Assembly (NCBI GenBank): GCA_021777845.1
Contig: JAJYDB010000004.1
Coordinates: 1-45,745 of the forward strand
Length of the DNA stretch: 45,745 nucleotides
Reading direction: 5' to 3'
Origin: Planctomycetota bacterium
GTDB lineage: Bacteria > Planctomycetota > Planctomycetia > Isosphaerales > Isosphaeraceae
Positions 16,728 through 24,863 of this stretch are shown in pieces. The translations under genes and the position numbers were made by a program. The notes below the pieces were generated by a model. That model saw only the letters and a program-made list of their open reading frames with translations, was not told the origin of the DNA and ran no database searches. How positions within the stretch are numbered: position 1 is the first letter of the stretch; each line of letters starts with the position of its first letter.

Positions 16728-18083
16728 ATGACATCGAACGCCGACCCTCAAATCGCCGCCCGCATCGAGGACGCAGTGTGCCTGCGTTGCGGCTGCCTGT
16801 GCGACGACATCGCGCCTCGCGTCGAGGCCGGCCGCGTCGTTGAGGCGTTGCGGGCGTGTTCGCTCGGAGCCTCGTGGCTGCTCGGCGACATTGAAGCCGC
16901 GGACGCCCCGCGCGCCGCGATCGACGGACGCCCCGCCTCCGATATCGACGCGACCTCGCGCGCCGCCGAACTGCTCGCCGACGCCCGCGCACCCTTGATT
17001 TTCGGCCTTTCCGGCTCGGATACGGAAACCGTTTCGCGCGCCGCCGAACTCGCCGAAGCAACCGGCGCCGCGGTCGAACTCGCTCACGCCGCGCACGCCG
17101 AACCGCGTTTATGCGCGTTTCAACGCGTCGGCCGCGTCTCAGCGACGCTGGGCGAGGTCGCCGACCGCGCCGACGTCGTCGTCTTCTGGGGCGTCGATCC
17201 CGAGACAACCCACCCGAGGCACCTCGAACGCTACTCCGCCGACCCGCTCGGACGGTTCATCCCCGACGGGCGTGCCGGTCGCACGATCATCGTCGTTGAC
17301 GCCGCGCCCAACCACACCTCCGCCCGCGCCGATCGGTTCCTCGAGATTCAACCTGCCGCAGCCCTCAATGCGCTTTTACTCCTGCGCATGATCGTGCGCG
17401 GATCACGCTACGACGTCGCTCGAGTCGCGCGCACGACCGCTCTCGACCTCGACTCGCTCGGCGACTTTGCTTCGATCCTTCGCAAGTCGCAATACTGCGC
17501 CTTCTTTTATGACGATGCGTTGGGGCACGTCGCGGGCGGATCGGCGGCCGTCGAGGCTCTCTTCGCGCTCGTCCGCGACTTGAACGCGTCGTCTCGCTGC
17601 GTCGCGATTGCGTTGGGATCCGCTGGGAATCCCGCCGGTGCGGAATCCGCGCTCGCCTGGCGCACGGGACACGCGACCCGCGTCGAGTTCACACGCTTTC
17701 AACGCGGCGCGCAGGCGTTTCCCGCCGGCGACTCGAGCGCCCGTCGCCTCGAACGCGGCGGCTTCGACCTGGCGATGATCGTCGGCGACGGCGTCGAGGC
17801 CGCGCTCGAGGAGCCGGCGCGTTCGGCCCTCGCGCGCTTGCCTCGCATCGTCGTCGGTTCCGAGTCAACCTCAATGCTGCCCGCGACCGCAGTCGCGCTC
17901 CGCGCGGCCAGAACCGGAAAATCCACGCGCGGCACCTTGATCCGGGCCGACGGCGTCGCGCTTCCCACCCGTCCGTGCGCCGCCTCGACCTACCCCGACT
18001 CAGCCGAGTGGATGCGCGCGATCCACTCACGTTTGGACGCACGTTCAACGCGACATATTCTTGGTCGAGGCGACGCGCGATGA
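16728..18083 (+). CDS. fhcB: Formyltransferase/hydrolase complex subunit B (formylmethanofuran dehydrogenase B-like)
   Basis: Homologue of the molybdopterin/tungstopterin subunit FwdB/FmdB. In bacteria the Fhc complex does not reduce CO2; it transfers a formyl group from formyl-H4MPT to methylofuran and hydrolyses it to formate, with FhcB structural. The N-terminus CLRCGCLCDDI (Cys18, 21, 23, 25) with Cys44 resembles the 4Fe-4S site of FwdB. The region around residue 122, AAHAEPRL, aligns by eye with the archaeal VCHGPS segment, so the tungsten-ligating Cys/Sec is replaced by Ala, as expected for a non-redox FhcB. VVVFWGVDPETTHPRHLERY and TIIVVDAAPN are other family blocks. The ATG at 16728 has AGAGG upstream; 451 residues. 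Its stop overlaps fhcA as ATGA. Confidence 0.93.
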   Translation: MTSNADPQIAARIEDAVCLRCGCLCDDIAPRVEAGRVVEALRACSLGASWLLGDIEAADAPRAAIDGRPASDIDATSRAAELLADARAPLIFGLSGSDTETVSRAAELAEATGAAVELAHAAHAEPRLCAFQRVGRVSATLGEVADRADVVVFWGVDPETTHPRHLERYSADPLGRFIPDGRAGRTIIVVDAAPNHTSARADRFLEIQPAAALNALLLLRMIVRGSRYDVARVARTTALDLDSLGDFASILRKSQYCAFFYDDALGHVAGGSAAVEALFALVRDLNASSRCVAIALGSAGNPAGAESALAWRTGHATRVEFTRFQRGAQAFPAGDSSARRLERGGFDLAMIVGDGVEAALEEPARSALARLPRIVVGSESTSMLPATAVALRAARTGKSTRGTLIRADGVALPTRPCAASTYPDSAEWMRAIHSRLDARSTRHILGRGDAR

Positions 18084-19705
18084 GTCTGCTCAGAATCAAA
18101 GGGGGCCGCGTGGTCGACCCCGCGAACGGAGTTAACGACGTCGTCGGCGACGTTTGGATCGAGCACGGACGAGTCGTCGCCGCTCCGAGCGACCCCGCGG
18201 CACGCCCCGACCGAACCATCGACGCGCGCGGCTATGTCGTCATGCCGGCGGGTGTCGACGTCCATTCGCACATCGCGGGCGCGAAGGTCAACGCCGCGCG
18301 CATGCTCCGTCCCGACCACCGACGCGACTCCGATTTCGACCCGCCCGGCAGTCCGAGAGTCCCGCGCCGCGGTACCGAGGGCCGCGTCCCGTCGACCGTC
18401 GCGACCGGCTTTCAATACGCCGGTCTGGGCTACGGCACGGCTCTCGACGCCTCCATCCCACCGCTCGGCGCGCGACAAGCGCGGCTCGAACTCGACGACA
18501 CTCCGATCATCGACAAGGCCTTCTTAGTATTGCTTGGCAATAATCATGCTGTAATGGATCGCGTCGCCCGCGGAGACCGCGCCGCACTCCGCGATTACGT
18601 CGCTTGGGTCACAAAGGCGACTGGCGCTTACGGGGTCAAAATCGTCAACCCCGGCGGCGTCGAACGCTGGAAGCAAGGTCGCGGCAACGTCTCGACGCTC
18701 GACGACGACGTCGACGGCTTCAACGTTTCGCCGCGCGCAATTATCGAGTCGCTTGCCGACGCGGTCGACTCCCTCGCGTTGCCGCACCCCGTCCACATCC
18801 ACGGCCTAAATCTAGGCCTGCCGGGCAACGCCGAGGTCACTCTCGAGACGCTCCGCGCCCTCGAAGGGCGACGCGCGCATTTCGCGCACATCCAATTTCA
18901 CAGCTACGGCGGCACGCTCGACGACGTCGATTCGATCGCCTCGCAAGTATCCCTATTGGCCGACTACATCAACACGCATGCCGGGCTCAGCGTCGATGTC
19001 GGACAAGTCGTCTTCGGCGAGACGATGAGCATGACCGCCGACGGCGCGGTCGGTCGGTTCTTACATCGACTCACCGGCCGGCCGTGGGTCAGCCAGGATA
19101 TCGAGGCCGAAACCGGCTGCGGCATCGTTCCGATCACGTATCGCGACACGAACTCCATCCACGCTCTGCAATGGGCTGTCGGCCTCGAATGGTTTCTGCG
19201 CGTCGACGACCCTTGGCGCGTCGCGCTTGGCACCGATCACCCCAACGGCGGCTCGTTTTTATCTTATCCGCAGATCATTGCTCTCTTAATGGACCCGGCG
19301 CGTCGGCTCGAGGCCTTGCGACATTTGCCCGAAAAGGTCCGTGCGCGATCGGGTCTCGCCGACCTCCCGCGCGCCTACACCTTGAGCGAAATCGCGATTA
19401 TTACCCGCGCCGCCCCCGCGCGGATGCTCGGCCTCGACCGCAAAGGGCATCTCGGACCGGGTGCCGACGGCGACGTTGCGATCTACAGCGTCGACGACGA
19501 CCTCGAGCGCATGTTCGCGTTCCCGCGCTACCTTCTCAAAGCGGGCGTCGTAGTGCTCGACGACGGCGAGATCCGCGCCGAGCCCCCGGGTGCCACAATT
19601 GCCGTCAACCCCGAATTCGACCGCGACGCAATCCCCGCCATCGCCGCCGAATTCGAGCGCACGACCTCGATTCGCTATCGGAACTTTGTTCTTAACGACG
19701 TGTAG
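18080..19705 (+). CDS. fhcA: Formyltransferase/hydrolase complex subunit A (formylmethanofuran dehydrogenase A-like)
   Basis: Amidohydrolase-fold subunit that hydrolyses formyl-methylofuran to formate at a binuclear metal site. Visible ligands are HSH at residues 62-64, Lys187 (GVKIVNPGG, the presumed carboxylated lysine), HIHG at 239-242, AHIQFHS (His270, His274) and the late TDHPNGGSF aspartate. The ATG overlaps the fhcB stop by 4 bp; 541 residues, the usual size. The family forms a complex with FhcB, C and D, all encoded here. No frameshift or missing ligand was seen, so the active site looks complete. Confidence 0.96.
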   Translation: MSLLRIKGGRVVDPANGVNDVVGDVWIEHGRVVAAPSDPAARPDRTIDARGYVVMPAGVDVHSHIAGAKVNAARMLRPDHRRDSDFDPPGSPRVPRRGTEGRVPSTVATGFQYAGLGYGTALDASIPPLGARQARLELDDTPIIDKAFLVLLGNNHAVMDRVARGDRAALRDYVAWVTKATGAYGVKIVNPGGVERWKQGRGNVSTLDDDVDGFNVSPRAIIESLADAVDSLALPHPVHIHGLNLGLPGNAEVTLETLRALEGRRAHFAHIQFHSYGGTLDDVDSIASQVSLLADYINTHAGLSVDVGQVVFGETMSMTADGAVGRFLHRLTGRPWVSQDIEAETGCGIVPITYRDTNSIHALQWAVGLEWFLRVDDPWRVALGTDHPNGGSFLSYPQIIALLMDPARRLEALRHLPEKVRARSGLADLPRAYTLSEIAIITRAAPARMLGLDRKGHLGPGADGDVAIYSVDDDLERMFAFPRYLLKAGVVVLDDGEIRAEPPGATIAVNPEFDRDAIPAIAAEFERTTSIRYRNFVLNDV

Positions 19706-19741
19706 CATGCTTGCACGACTATCGGTTATGTGCGTGGCGTC

Positions 19742-20635
19742 ATGATCCTCGACGACATCATTATTGATACCTTTGCCGAAGCGTTCCCGATGACCGCGGC
19801 GCGTCTGATTTTGACCGCGGACACGCCGCGCTGGGCCGCGGTCGCCGCGCGCGTGCTCACGGGTTACGCGACGAGCGTGATCGGTTGCGACGCCGAGGCG
19901 GGTGTCGAGCGCCTGCTTGAACCCGGCGAAACACCCGACGGACGGCCGGGCGTGTCGGTGCTCGCGTTCGCGTTCAGTCGCGACGCGCTCGAGAAGGCGC
20001 TCGTGAATCGCGTCGGCCAGTGCGTGATGACGTGTCCGACGTCGGCGTGTTGGAACGGCCTCCCCGTCGGCGAGAAGTCGACCAACATCGGCGGCAAACT
20101 CCGCTTTTTCGGCGACGGATTTCAAATCTCAAAGCGTCTCGGCGATCGACGACTTTGGAGGATCCCGGTGATGGACGGAGAGTTTACGTGTGAAGAGACG
20201 TTCGGCACGACGAAAGGCGTGGCGGGCGGTAATCTGATCCTGCTCGGCGTCGACGGCGCCCGAACTCTCGCCGCCGCCGAGGCAGCCGTCGACGCGATCG
20301 CGGCGGTCTCCGACGTCATTCTGCCGTTTCCCGGCGGGATCGCGCGCTCAGGCTCGAAGGTCGGCAGCAAGTACCGAGGACTGCGCGCGAGCACAAACAC
20401 CGCCTACGCGCCGATGCTCCGCGGCCTCGTCGAAACTGCGCTGCCCGCCGGCGTGAACGCCGTTTACGAGATCGTGATCGACGGCCTCACACTCGCGGCC
20501 GTCGAACGCGCCACCGCGGTCGGCGCTCGCGCCGCCGCGCATCAACCCGGGCTCGTCGCGATCACCTCCGGGAATTACGGCGGCAAACTCGGCCCATTTC
20601 ACATTAAGCTCAAGGACGTTCTGGAGCGTTGTTAA
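19742..20635 (+). CDS. fhcD: Formylmethanofuran--H4MPT formyltransferase (FhcD/Ftr)
   Basis: Transfers the formyl group between H4MPT and (methylo)furan; in bacteria it is a subunit of the Fhc complex. Family landmarks are the N-terminal DDIIIDTFAEAFPM, CVMTCPTSACWNGLP, KLRFFGDGFQISK, GGNLILLG, SKVGSKYRGLRAST and the C-terminal LVAITSGNYGGKLGPFHIKL. The ATG at 19742 gives 297 residues; a GTG 12 bases earlier is in frame but adds residues the family lacks. It follows fhcA by 36 bp and precedes fhcC by 19 bp. Confidence 0.96.
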   Translation: MILDDIIIDTFAEAFPMTAARLILTADTPRWAAVAARVLTGYATSVIGCDAEAGVERLLEPGETPDGRPGVSVLAFAFSRDALEKALVNRVGQCVMTCPTSACWNGLPVGEKSTNIGGKLRFFGDGFQISKRLGDRRLWRIPVMDGEFTCEETFGTTKGVAGGNLILLGVDGARTLAAAEAAVDAIAAVSDVILPFPGGIARSGSKVGSKYRGLRASTNTAYAPMLRGLVETALPAGVNAVYEIVIDGLTLAAVERATAVGARAAAHQPGLVAITSGNYGGKLGPFHIKLKDVLERC

Positions 20636-20654
20636 CAGACGATCAGACGCTATT

Positions 20655-21500
20655 ATGCCCACCCACTTACACTTACGTCCGAGCACACGATTGACCGTCG
20701 ACGGTTCGCCGTTGCGGCCCGACGTGCTCTGCGCGCTCGCTCTCGACGAAGTCGCGCGCGTGCGTTTGACGCACGGCAATCGCGCGGCGGAGCTCGGCGA
20801 GTTGTTCCTCGTCGATCGCGATGGGACAGATCTTGATTTGATCATCTCCGGTGAGATGCCGCACGTGCATTCGATCGGCGCGGGGACGTCGGCGGGACGC
20901 CTGCGCGTCGAAGGCGACGTCGGCGACGAAGCGGGTGCACGAATGACCGGCGGCTCAATCGAAATCACGGGGAACGCAGGCTCGTGGGCGGGCGCTGCGT
21001 TGCGCGGCGGCGAGTTGCGGATTCGGGGGAACGCGGGCGACGGACTAGGCTCCGCGTACGACGGCGATCGCGTTGGCATGCGCGGCGGCTTCATCCGCGT
21101 CGACGGCGACTCGGGCCGTGAAATTGGTCTGGCGATGCGTCGAGGATTGATCGTCGTGTCGGGCGACACGGGCGACCTCGTCGGTCGCGGACTCGTCGCG
21201 GGCTCGATCTTCGTCTTCGGTGCCGTGGGACGATACACCGGCGTTGCGATGAAACGAGGTACACTTGCGCTTTATGGAGACGTTGATGCCGACGTCTCAC
21301 TGCCACCCACGTATGTCGCAAGCGGTCGTGCGCAGCCGCCGTTTTTGAGGTTTTACCTTAAGGAACTCGCCGCGCGCGGAATCGTGCGCGCCGCCGAGGA
21401 AATCGCTGCCGGACGCGACCTCGAGCGTTACAATGGCGATCTTGCGGAAGGCGGCAAGGGTGAGATCTGGCTGGCGGGACGAGGGCTAGGCAAACCGTGA
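20655..21500 (+). CDS. fhcC: Formyltransferase/hydrolase complex subunit C
   Basis: Structural subunit homologous to FwdC/FmdC and to the GltS alpha C-terminal domain. It is dominated by repeated Gly-rich turns of a right-handed parallel beta-helix, for example GARMTGGSIEITGNAG, GAALRGGELRIRGNAG, GMRGGFIRVDGDSG and AMRRGLIVVSGDTG (about residues 95-190). The 281-residue length suits the family. The ATG gives an N-terminus LHLRPSTRLTVDGS. Its stop overlaps the GTG of mch, so the two are translationally coupled. It completes the four-subunit Fhc set in the order B-A-D-C. Confidence 0.95.
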   Translation: MPTHLHLRPSTRLTVDGSPLRPDVLCALALDEVARVRLTHGNRAAELGELFLVDRDGTDLDLIISGEMPHVHSIGAGTSAGRLRVEGDVGDEAGARMTGGSIEITGNAGSWAGAALRGGELRIRGNAGDGLGSAYDGDRVGMRGGFIRVDGDSGREIGLAMRRGLIVVSGDTGDLVGRGLVAGSIFVFGAVGRYTGVAMKRGTLALYGDVDADVSLPPTYVASGRAQPPFLRFYLKELAARGIVRAAEEIAAGRDLERYNGDLAEGGKGEIWLAGRGLGKP

Positions 21501-22441
21501 ATTTGAACGCGAAGGCGCTCTGGGCGGTCGAGTCGTTGCTGTCGCATGCGGAAGAGCGTCGCGTCGTCGCGCATCCGATCGAGCTTGGGGGCCGGTTCGT
21601 CGACTGCGGCGTCGAGGTCCGCGGCGGACTGCTTGCGGGGCTGGAATTGGCTCGGATTTGCCTGTCGGATCTCGCGCAGGTTGCGATCGTGCCCGGTTCG
21701 GTCGGCGGTCGCGCGTGCCCCGTCGTCGAGGTCGTCACCGATCAACCCGTCGCGGCCTGCCTCGCGAGCCAGTACGCCGGTTGGGCGATTCAGGTGGGCA
21801 AGTTTTTCGCGATGGGCTCGGGTCCGATGCGCGCGGCGGCCGGAAAAGAGGCGATTTTCGACAAGATCGGCCGGCGCGAGTCGCCGCAGGCGGTCGTCGG
21901 CGTGCTTGAGGGACGCAAGCAACCGACGCCCGAGGCCGTCGCGATGATCGCCGCCGCGTGTCGCGTGCCGCGGTCGTCGGTCACGCTCGTCGTCGCGCCC
22001 ACCGCGAGCCTCGCGGGCGGCGTGCAGATTGTCGCTCGCTCGGTCGAAACGGCGCTTCATAAGCTGTCCGAGCTCGATTTTGACCTCGAGCGGATTGTCT
22101 CCGCGTGCGGCTGGGCGCCGCTGCCGCCGGTCGCGCACCACGACCTCGCCGCCATTGGTCGCACCAACGACGCCATTCTCTACGGAGCGCGCGTGGTGAT
22201 CGACGTCGCCTGCAACGACGCGACCATTGAGGCGATCGGCCCCCGCGTCCCTTCGTCGTCGTCGCCCGATTACGGAGCCCCGTTCGCCGAGATTTTCGAG
22301 CGCTACGGCCGCGACTTTTATAAGGTTGACCCGCACCTGTTCAGTCCCGCCGAGGTCGTTTTCCGCAGCCTCGAAAGCGGTCGATCGCACGCGTTCGGCG
22401 CCGTCGACGAAGCTGTCCTGGCGCGGTCGTTCAATTCGTAA
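21497..22441 (+). CDS. mch: Methenyltetrahydromethanopterin cyclohydrolase
   Basis: Converts methenyl-H4MPT to 5-formyl-H4MPT, the step feeding the Fhc complex. The 314-residue protein begins NLNAKALWAVESLLSHAEE and carries family blocks ASQYAGWAIQVGKFFAMGSGPMRA, VVGVLEGRKQPTPE and RTNDAILYGARV. The GTG start overlaps the fhcC stop (GTGA), the same 4-bp coupling seen elsewhere in this operon. Cytoplasmic homotrimer in known examples. Together with fhcABCD it defines the formyl-to-methenyl part of the H4MPT pathway. Confidence 0.96.
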   Translation: MNLNAKALWAVESLLSHAEERRVVAHPIELGGRFVDCGVEVRGGLLAGLELARICLSDLAQVAIVPGSVGGRACPVVEVVTDQPVAACLASQYAGWAIQVGKFFAMGSGPMRAAAGKEAIFDKIGRRESPQAVVGVLEGRKQPTPEAVAMIAAACRVPRSSVTLVVAPTASLAGGVQIVARSVETALHKLSELDFDLERIVSACGWAPLPPVAHHDLAAIGRTNDAILYGARVVIDVACNDATIEAIGPRVPSSSSPDYGAPFAEIFERYGRDFYKVDPHLFSPAEVVFRSLESGRSHAFGAVDEAVLARSFNS

Positions 22442-22474
22442 CCGACATGTTTGCAACGCCGGCGCATAATAGTC

Positions 22475-23365
22475 ATGCACGTTATGGCATTAGTATCCGG
22501 ATTAGGTTGGCATATTCAAGATCTTGCGCGCGCGGCCGGGTCGGCATCGATTTCGTTTCAGCCTCTCTTGTTTTCGCGTATAGATACGTCTCTCGGAGCA
22601 ACTCGGCGATTAATTCACGCAGAGGGCGTCGATCTGACGCGAGCCGAGGCGATCCTCATCCGGATGATGCCGCCCGGCAGCCTGGAACAAGTGGTTTTTC
22701 GAATGGACGCGTTGCAGAGGCTCGCGGCCGCGGGTGTGCCGGTCGTGAATAACCCGCGCGCGATCGAGATCGGCGTCGACAAATATCTCGCGCTCGCGCT
22801 CCTTGCCGAGGCCGGGCTGTCCGTGCCCGACACCTGGTGCGGCGAGTCCGCCGACGATGCCTTGATCGCCTTCGAGCGGCTCGGCGGCGACGTCGTGATC
22901 AAGCCTCTGTTCGGTTCGGAGGGTCGCGGCATGATGCGAGTCGCGCATATCGAACTGGCGCGTCGGTCGCTGCATGCCCTCGAGCGGCTCTCCGCAGTGC
23001 TTTATTTGCAGCGTGCGATTCGGCATCCCGGCCACGACCTTCGTGTTTTCGTGATCGGCGAGCGGGTCGTCGGCGCGATCCGTCGGCACGCTCCCGAGGG
23101 CGAGTGGCGGACGAACGTCGCAGTCGGCGGACGCGCGGAGGCGTGCCGACTCGATGTATGCGTTGAGCGGATCGCGCTGCGTGCGGCGCGCGCCGTCGGA
23201 GCAGAAGTCGCGGGCGTCGACCTCATCGAGGACCTCGACGCCGGCGGCGCCTATGTCGTACTCGAAGTGAACGCCGTCCCCGGCTGGCGCGCCTTGTCCG
23301 AGGCCGCCCGAGTCGACGTCGCCGCCGAGATCCTTCAATATCTTCGCGTGAAAGCGCGCCGATGA
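22475..23365 (+). CDS. RimK-like ATP-grasp glutamate ligase of the H4MPT/methylofuran island
   Basis: ATP-grasp ligase of the RimK/MptN/CofF type, which adds L-glutamate to a carboxylate. The N-terminal domain has GLGWHIQDLARAA; the ATP-grasp part has NNPRAIEIGVDKYLALALL, VVIKPLFGSEGRGMM (phosphate loop), LYLQRAIRHPGHDLRVFVIG and the metal-binding VVLEVNAVPGW. I start at the ATG at 22475; a TTG eight codons upstream is possible and neither has a good ribosome-binding site. In methanogens MptN adds Glu to H4MPT. Bacterial dephospho-H4MPT lacks that side chain, but methylofuran of Methylobacterium is polyglutamylated, so a role in methylofuran glutamylation is plausible (inference). Its stop overlaps the next gene by ATGA. 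Confidence 0.88.
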   Translation: MHVMALVSGLGWHIQDLARAAGSASISFQPLLFSRIDTSLGATRRLIHAEGVDLTRAEAILIRMMPPGSLEQVVFRMDALQRLAAAGVPVVNNPRAIEIGVDKYLALALLAEAGLSVPDTWCGESADDALIAFERLGGDVVIKPLFGSEGRGMMRVAHIELARRSLHALERLSAVLYLQRAIRHPGHDLRVFVIGERVVGAIRRHAPEGEWRTNVAVGGRAEACRLDVCVERIALRAARAVGAEVAGVDLIEDLDAGGAYVVLEVNAVPGWRALSEAARVDVAAEILQYLRVKARR

Positions 23366-24294
23366 CGCTGTGTTCTCTAAACAACCTCGACCTCACTCCG
23401 GGCGCGATCGCGCAGCTCGCGTGCGTGCTCGAAGCGACCGCGCGAAAGCCCGGCAACATCCATCGTTTCCGCGATTTCGACGACGCAACCTATCTTGATT
23501 TTATACTGAGCGCAGCCGCAATCGCGCGTCCGCTCGACAACGCACGAACGCTCGGCGTGGGGGCCGCGGTGTTCGCAGCGGTCGAGGCGACGCAACGTCT
23601 GATCACCACGAATACTAACCTCGGCATGGTCTTGCTGTTCGGGCCGATGGCCGCCGTCGACCCCGACGAAACGCTCGCCAAAGGCGTCGCCTCGGTGCTC
23701 GAATCTTTGACCGTCGACGATGCGATCCACGCGTATCGAGCGATCCGACTGGCACGGCCCGGCGGTCTCGGCGCGGCAACCGATCAAGACGTCGCGCGCG
23801 CGCCAACCGTCACTTTGCTCGACGCGATGCGGCTCGCCGCGGATCGAGACGTCGTGGCACGTCAATATGCGACGAGCTACCAAGATCTCTTTGATGTCGC
23901 ACTGCCGATATTAGTCGACGAGTTCGATCGCGGCGGCGCGCTCGAATCCGCGATAGTCGCGTGTGCCCTCGGTGTGCAAGCGGAGATCCCCGACACCTTG
24001 ATCGCACGCAAACGCGGTGTCGACCTTGCCCGCGAAGCCTCCGCGCGCGCCCGCGCCGTGTTCAACCTCCACCGCTCCGACGACCCGGGCGCCGCGCAAG
24101 CGCTCGCTGAATTCGATCGCTGGCTCCGCGACGACGGTCGAGCGCGCAACCCCGGCGCGACCGCCGACCTCGTCGCCGCCGCGCTTTTCGCCGCGCTCCG
24201 CGAAGGCTTGATCCAGCCTCCCTTTCGATTCGAGCCGCCGTCCAATCACGCGGGCTTGTGTCACTTGGCCGCACTCCGCGATGATGACCAATGA
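23362..24294 (+). CDS. CitG-like (triphosphoribosyl-dephospho-CoA synthase family) protein
   Basis: A 310-residue all-helical protein of the CitG/MdcB family; CitG forms an alpha-ribosyl bond from ATP to dephospho-CoA with loss of adenine. Family marks are the N-terminal LEATARKPGNIHRFRDFDD, LGVGAAVFAAVEATQ, TNTNLGMVLLFGPMAA and GGLGAATDQDV. The citrate- or malonate-lyase genes that normally accompany CitG are absent, while close relatives recur in H4MPT clusters. Its ATG overlaps the RimK-like stop (ATGA), tying it to cofactor synthesis. H4MPT contains an alpha-linked ribose phosphate, so this protein is a candidate for forming that link; this is inference only. Confidence 0.87.
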   Translation: MTLCSLNNLDLTPGAIAQLACVLEATARKPGNIHRFRDFDDATYLDFILSAAAIARPLDNARTLGVGAAVFAAVEATQRLITTNTNLGMVLLFGPMAAVDPDETLAKGVASVLESLTVDDAIHAYRAIRLARPGGLGAATDQDVARAPTVTLLDAMRLAADRDVVARQYATSYQDLFDVALPILVDEFDRGGALESAIVACALGVQAEIPDTLIARKRGVDLAREASARARAVFNLHRSDDPGAAQALAEFDRWLRDDGRARNPGATADLVAAALFAALREGLIQPPFRFEPPSNHAGLCHLAALRDDDQ

Positions 24295-24337
24295 AGTCAA
24301 CCCCCGTTTCGAGCACTCCGACAGGAGCCTTCCTCCC

Positions 24338-24838
24338 GTGCCTGCAACTCGCTACTCGGTTCGCGTCAGTAAAGATTATTTGGTATTCTGCTCCGGTCAC
24401 TTCATCACATATGACGGCGACCATTGTGAGCGGCTCCACGGCCACAACTATCGCGCCGCGGTCGAAGTCGTGGACGACCTCGACGAGAACCATTACGTCT
24501 TCGACTTCATCGCTCTCAAGGACATCACCCGCACGATCACCGACGCACTCGACCATCGAATGTTGCTGCCCGAGCGCAGCACACGCATCGGCGTCGAGGA
24601 TGACGGCGACAATTGGCGCGTCGTTTATCGCGAGCGTCGCTGGAGCTTTCCGAAGGACGAATGTGTGCTGCTGCCGATCGCGAGCACGACTGCCGAACTG
24701 CTTGCCGAGTACGTGGGGGATCGTCTTTTCGAGGCATTCTCGACGCGCGGACTGAAGCGGCCCCGCGTGCTGCGTGTCGAGGTTGAGGAGAGCTTCGGCC
24801 AGTCGGCGATCGTCGAGTGGGACGACACGGCGTCGTGA
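24338..24838 (+). CDS. 6-pyruvoyl/6-carboxy-tetrahydropterin synthase family protein with CExxHGH motif
   Basis: Tunnel-fold pterin enzyme (COG0720). With the start used here, His21 in SGHF and His34/His36 in LHGHN bind zinc, Cys30 is the usual catalytic Cys, and Glu31 directly follows it, giving CExxHGH. The C-terminal half has ALDHRM and VEESFGQSA. I chose GTG at 24338 because AGGAG lies ten bases upstream and the protein then begins TRYSVRVSKDYLVF; an ATG pair at 24281 is also in frame, overlaps the CitG-like gene by 14 bp and would add 19 residues. It probably acts on dihydroneopterin triphosphate or a related pterin to supply the H4MPT pterin half, rather than (only) queuosine synthesis. 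Last gene of the fhc operon. Confidence 0.85.
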   Translation: MPATRYSVRVSKDYLVFCSGHFITYDGDHCERLHGHNYRAAVEVVDDLDENHYVFDFIALKDITRTITDALDHRMLLPERSTRIGVEDDGDNWRVVYRERRWSFPKDECVLLPIASTTAELLAEYVGDRLFEAFSTRGLKRPRVLRVEVEESFGQSAIVEWDDTAS

Positions 24839-24863
24839 TCTCCACACCCGTTGCAATCGACGC

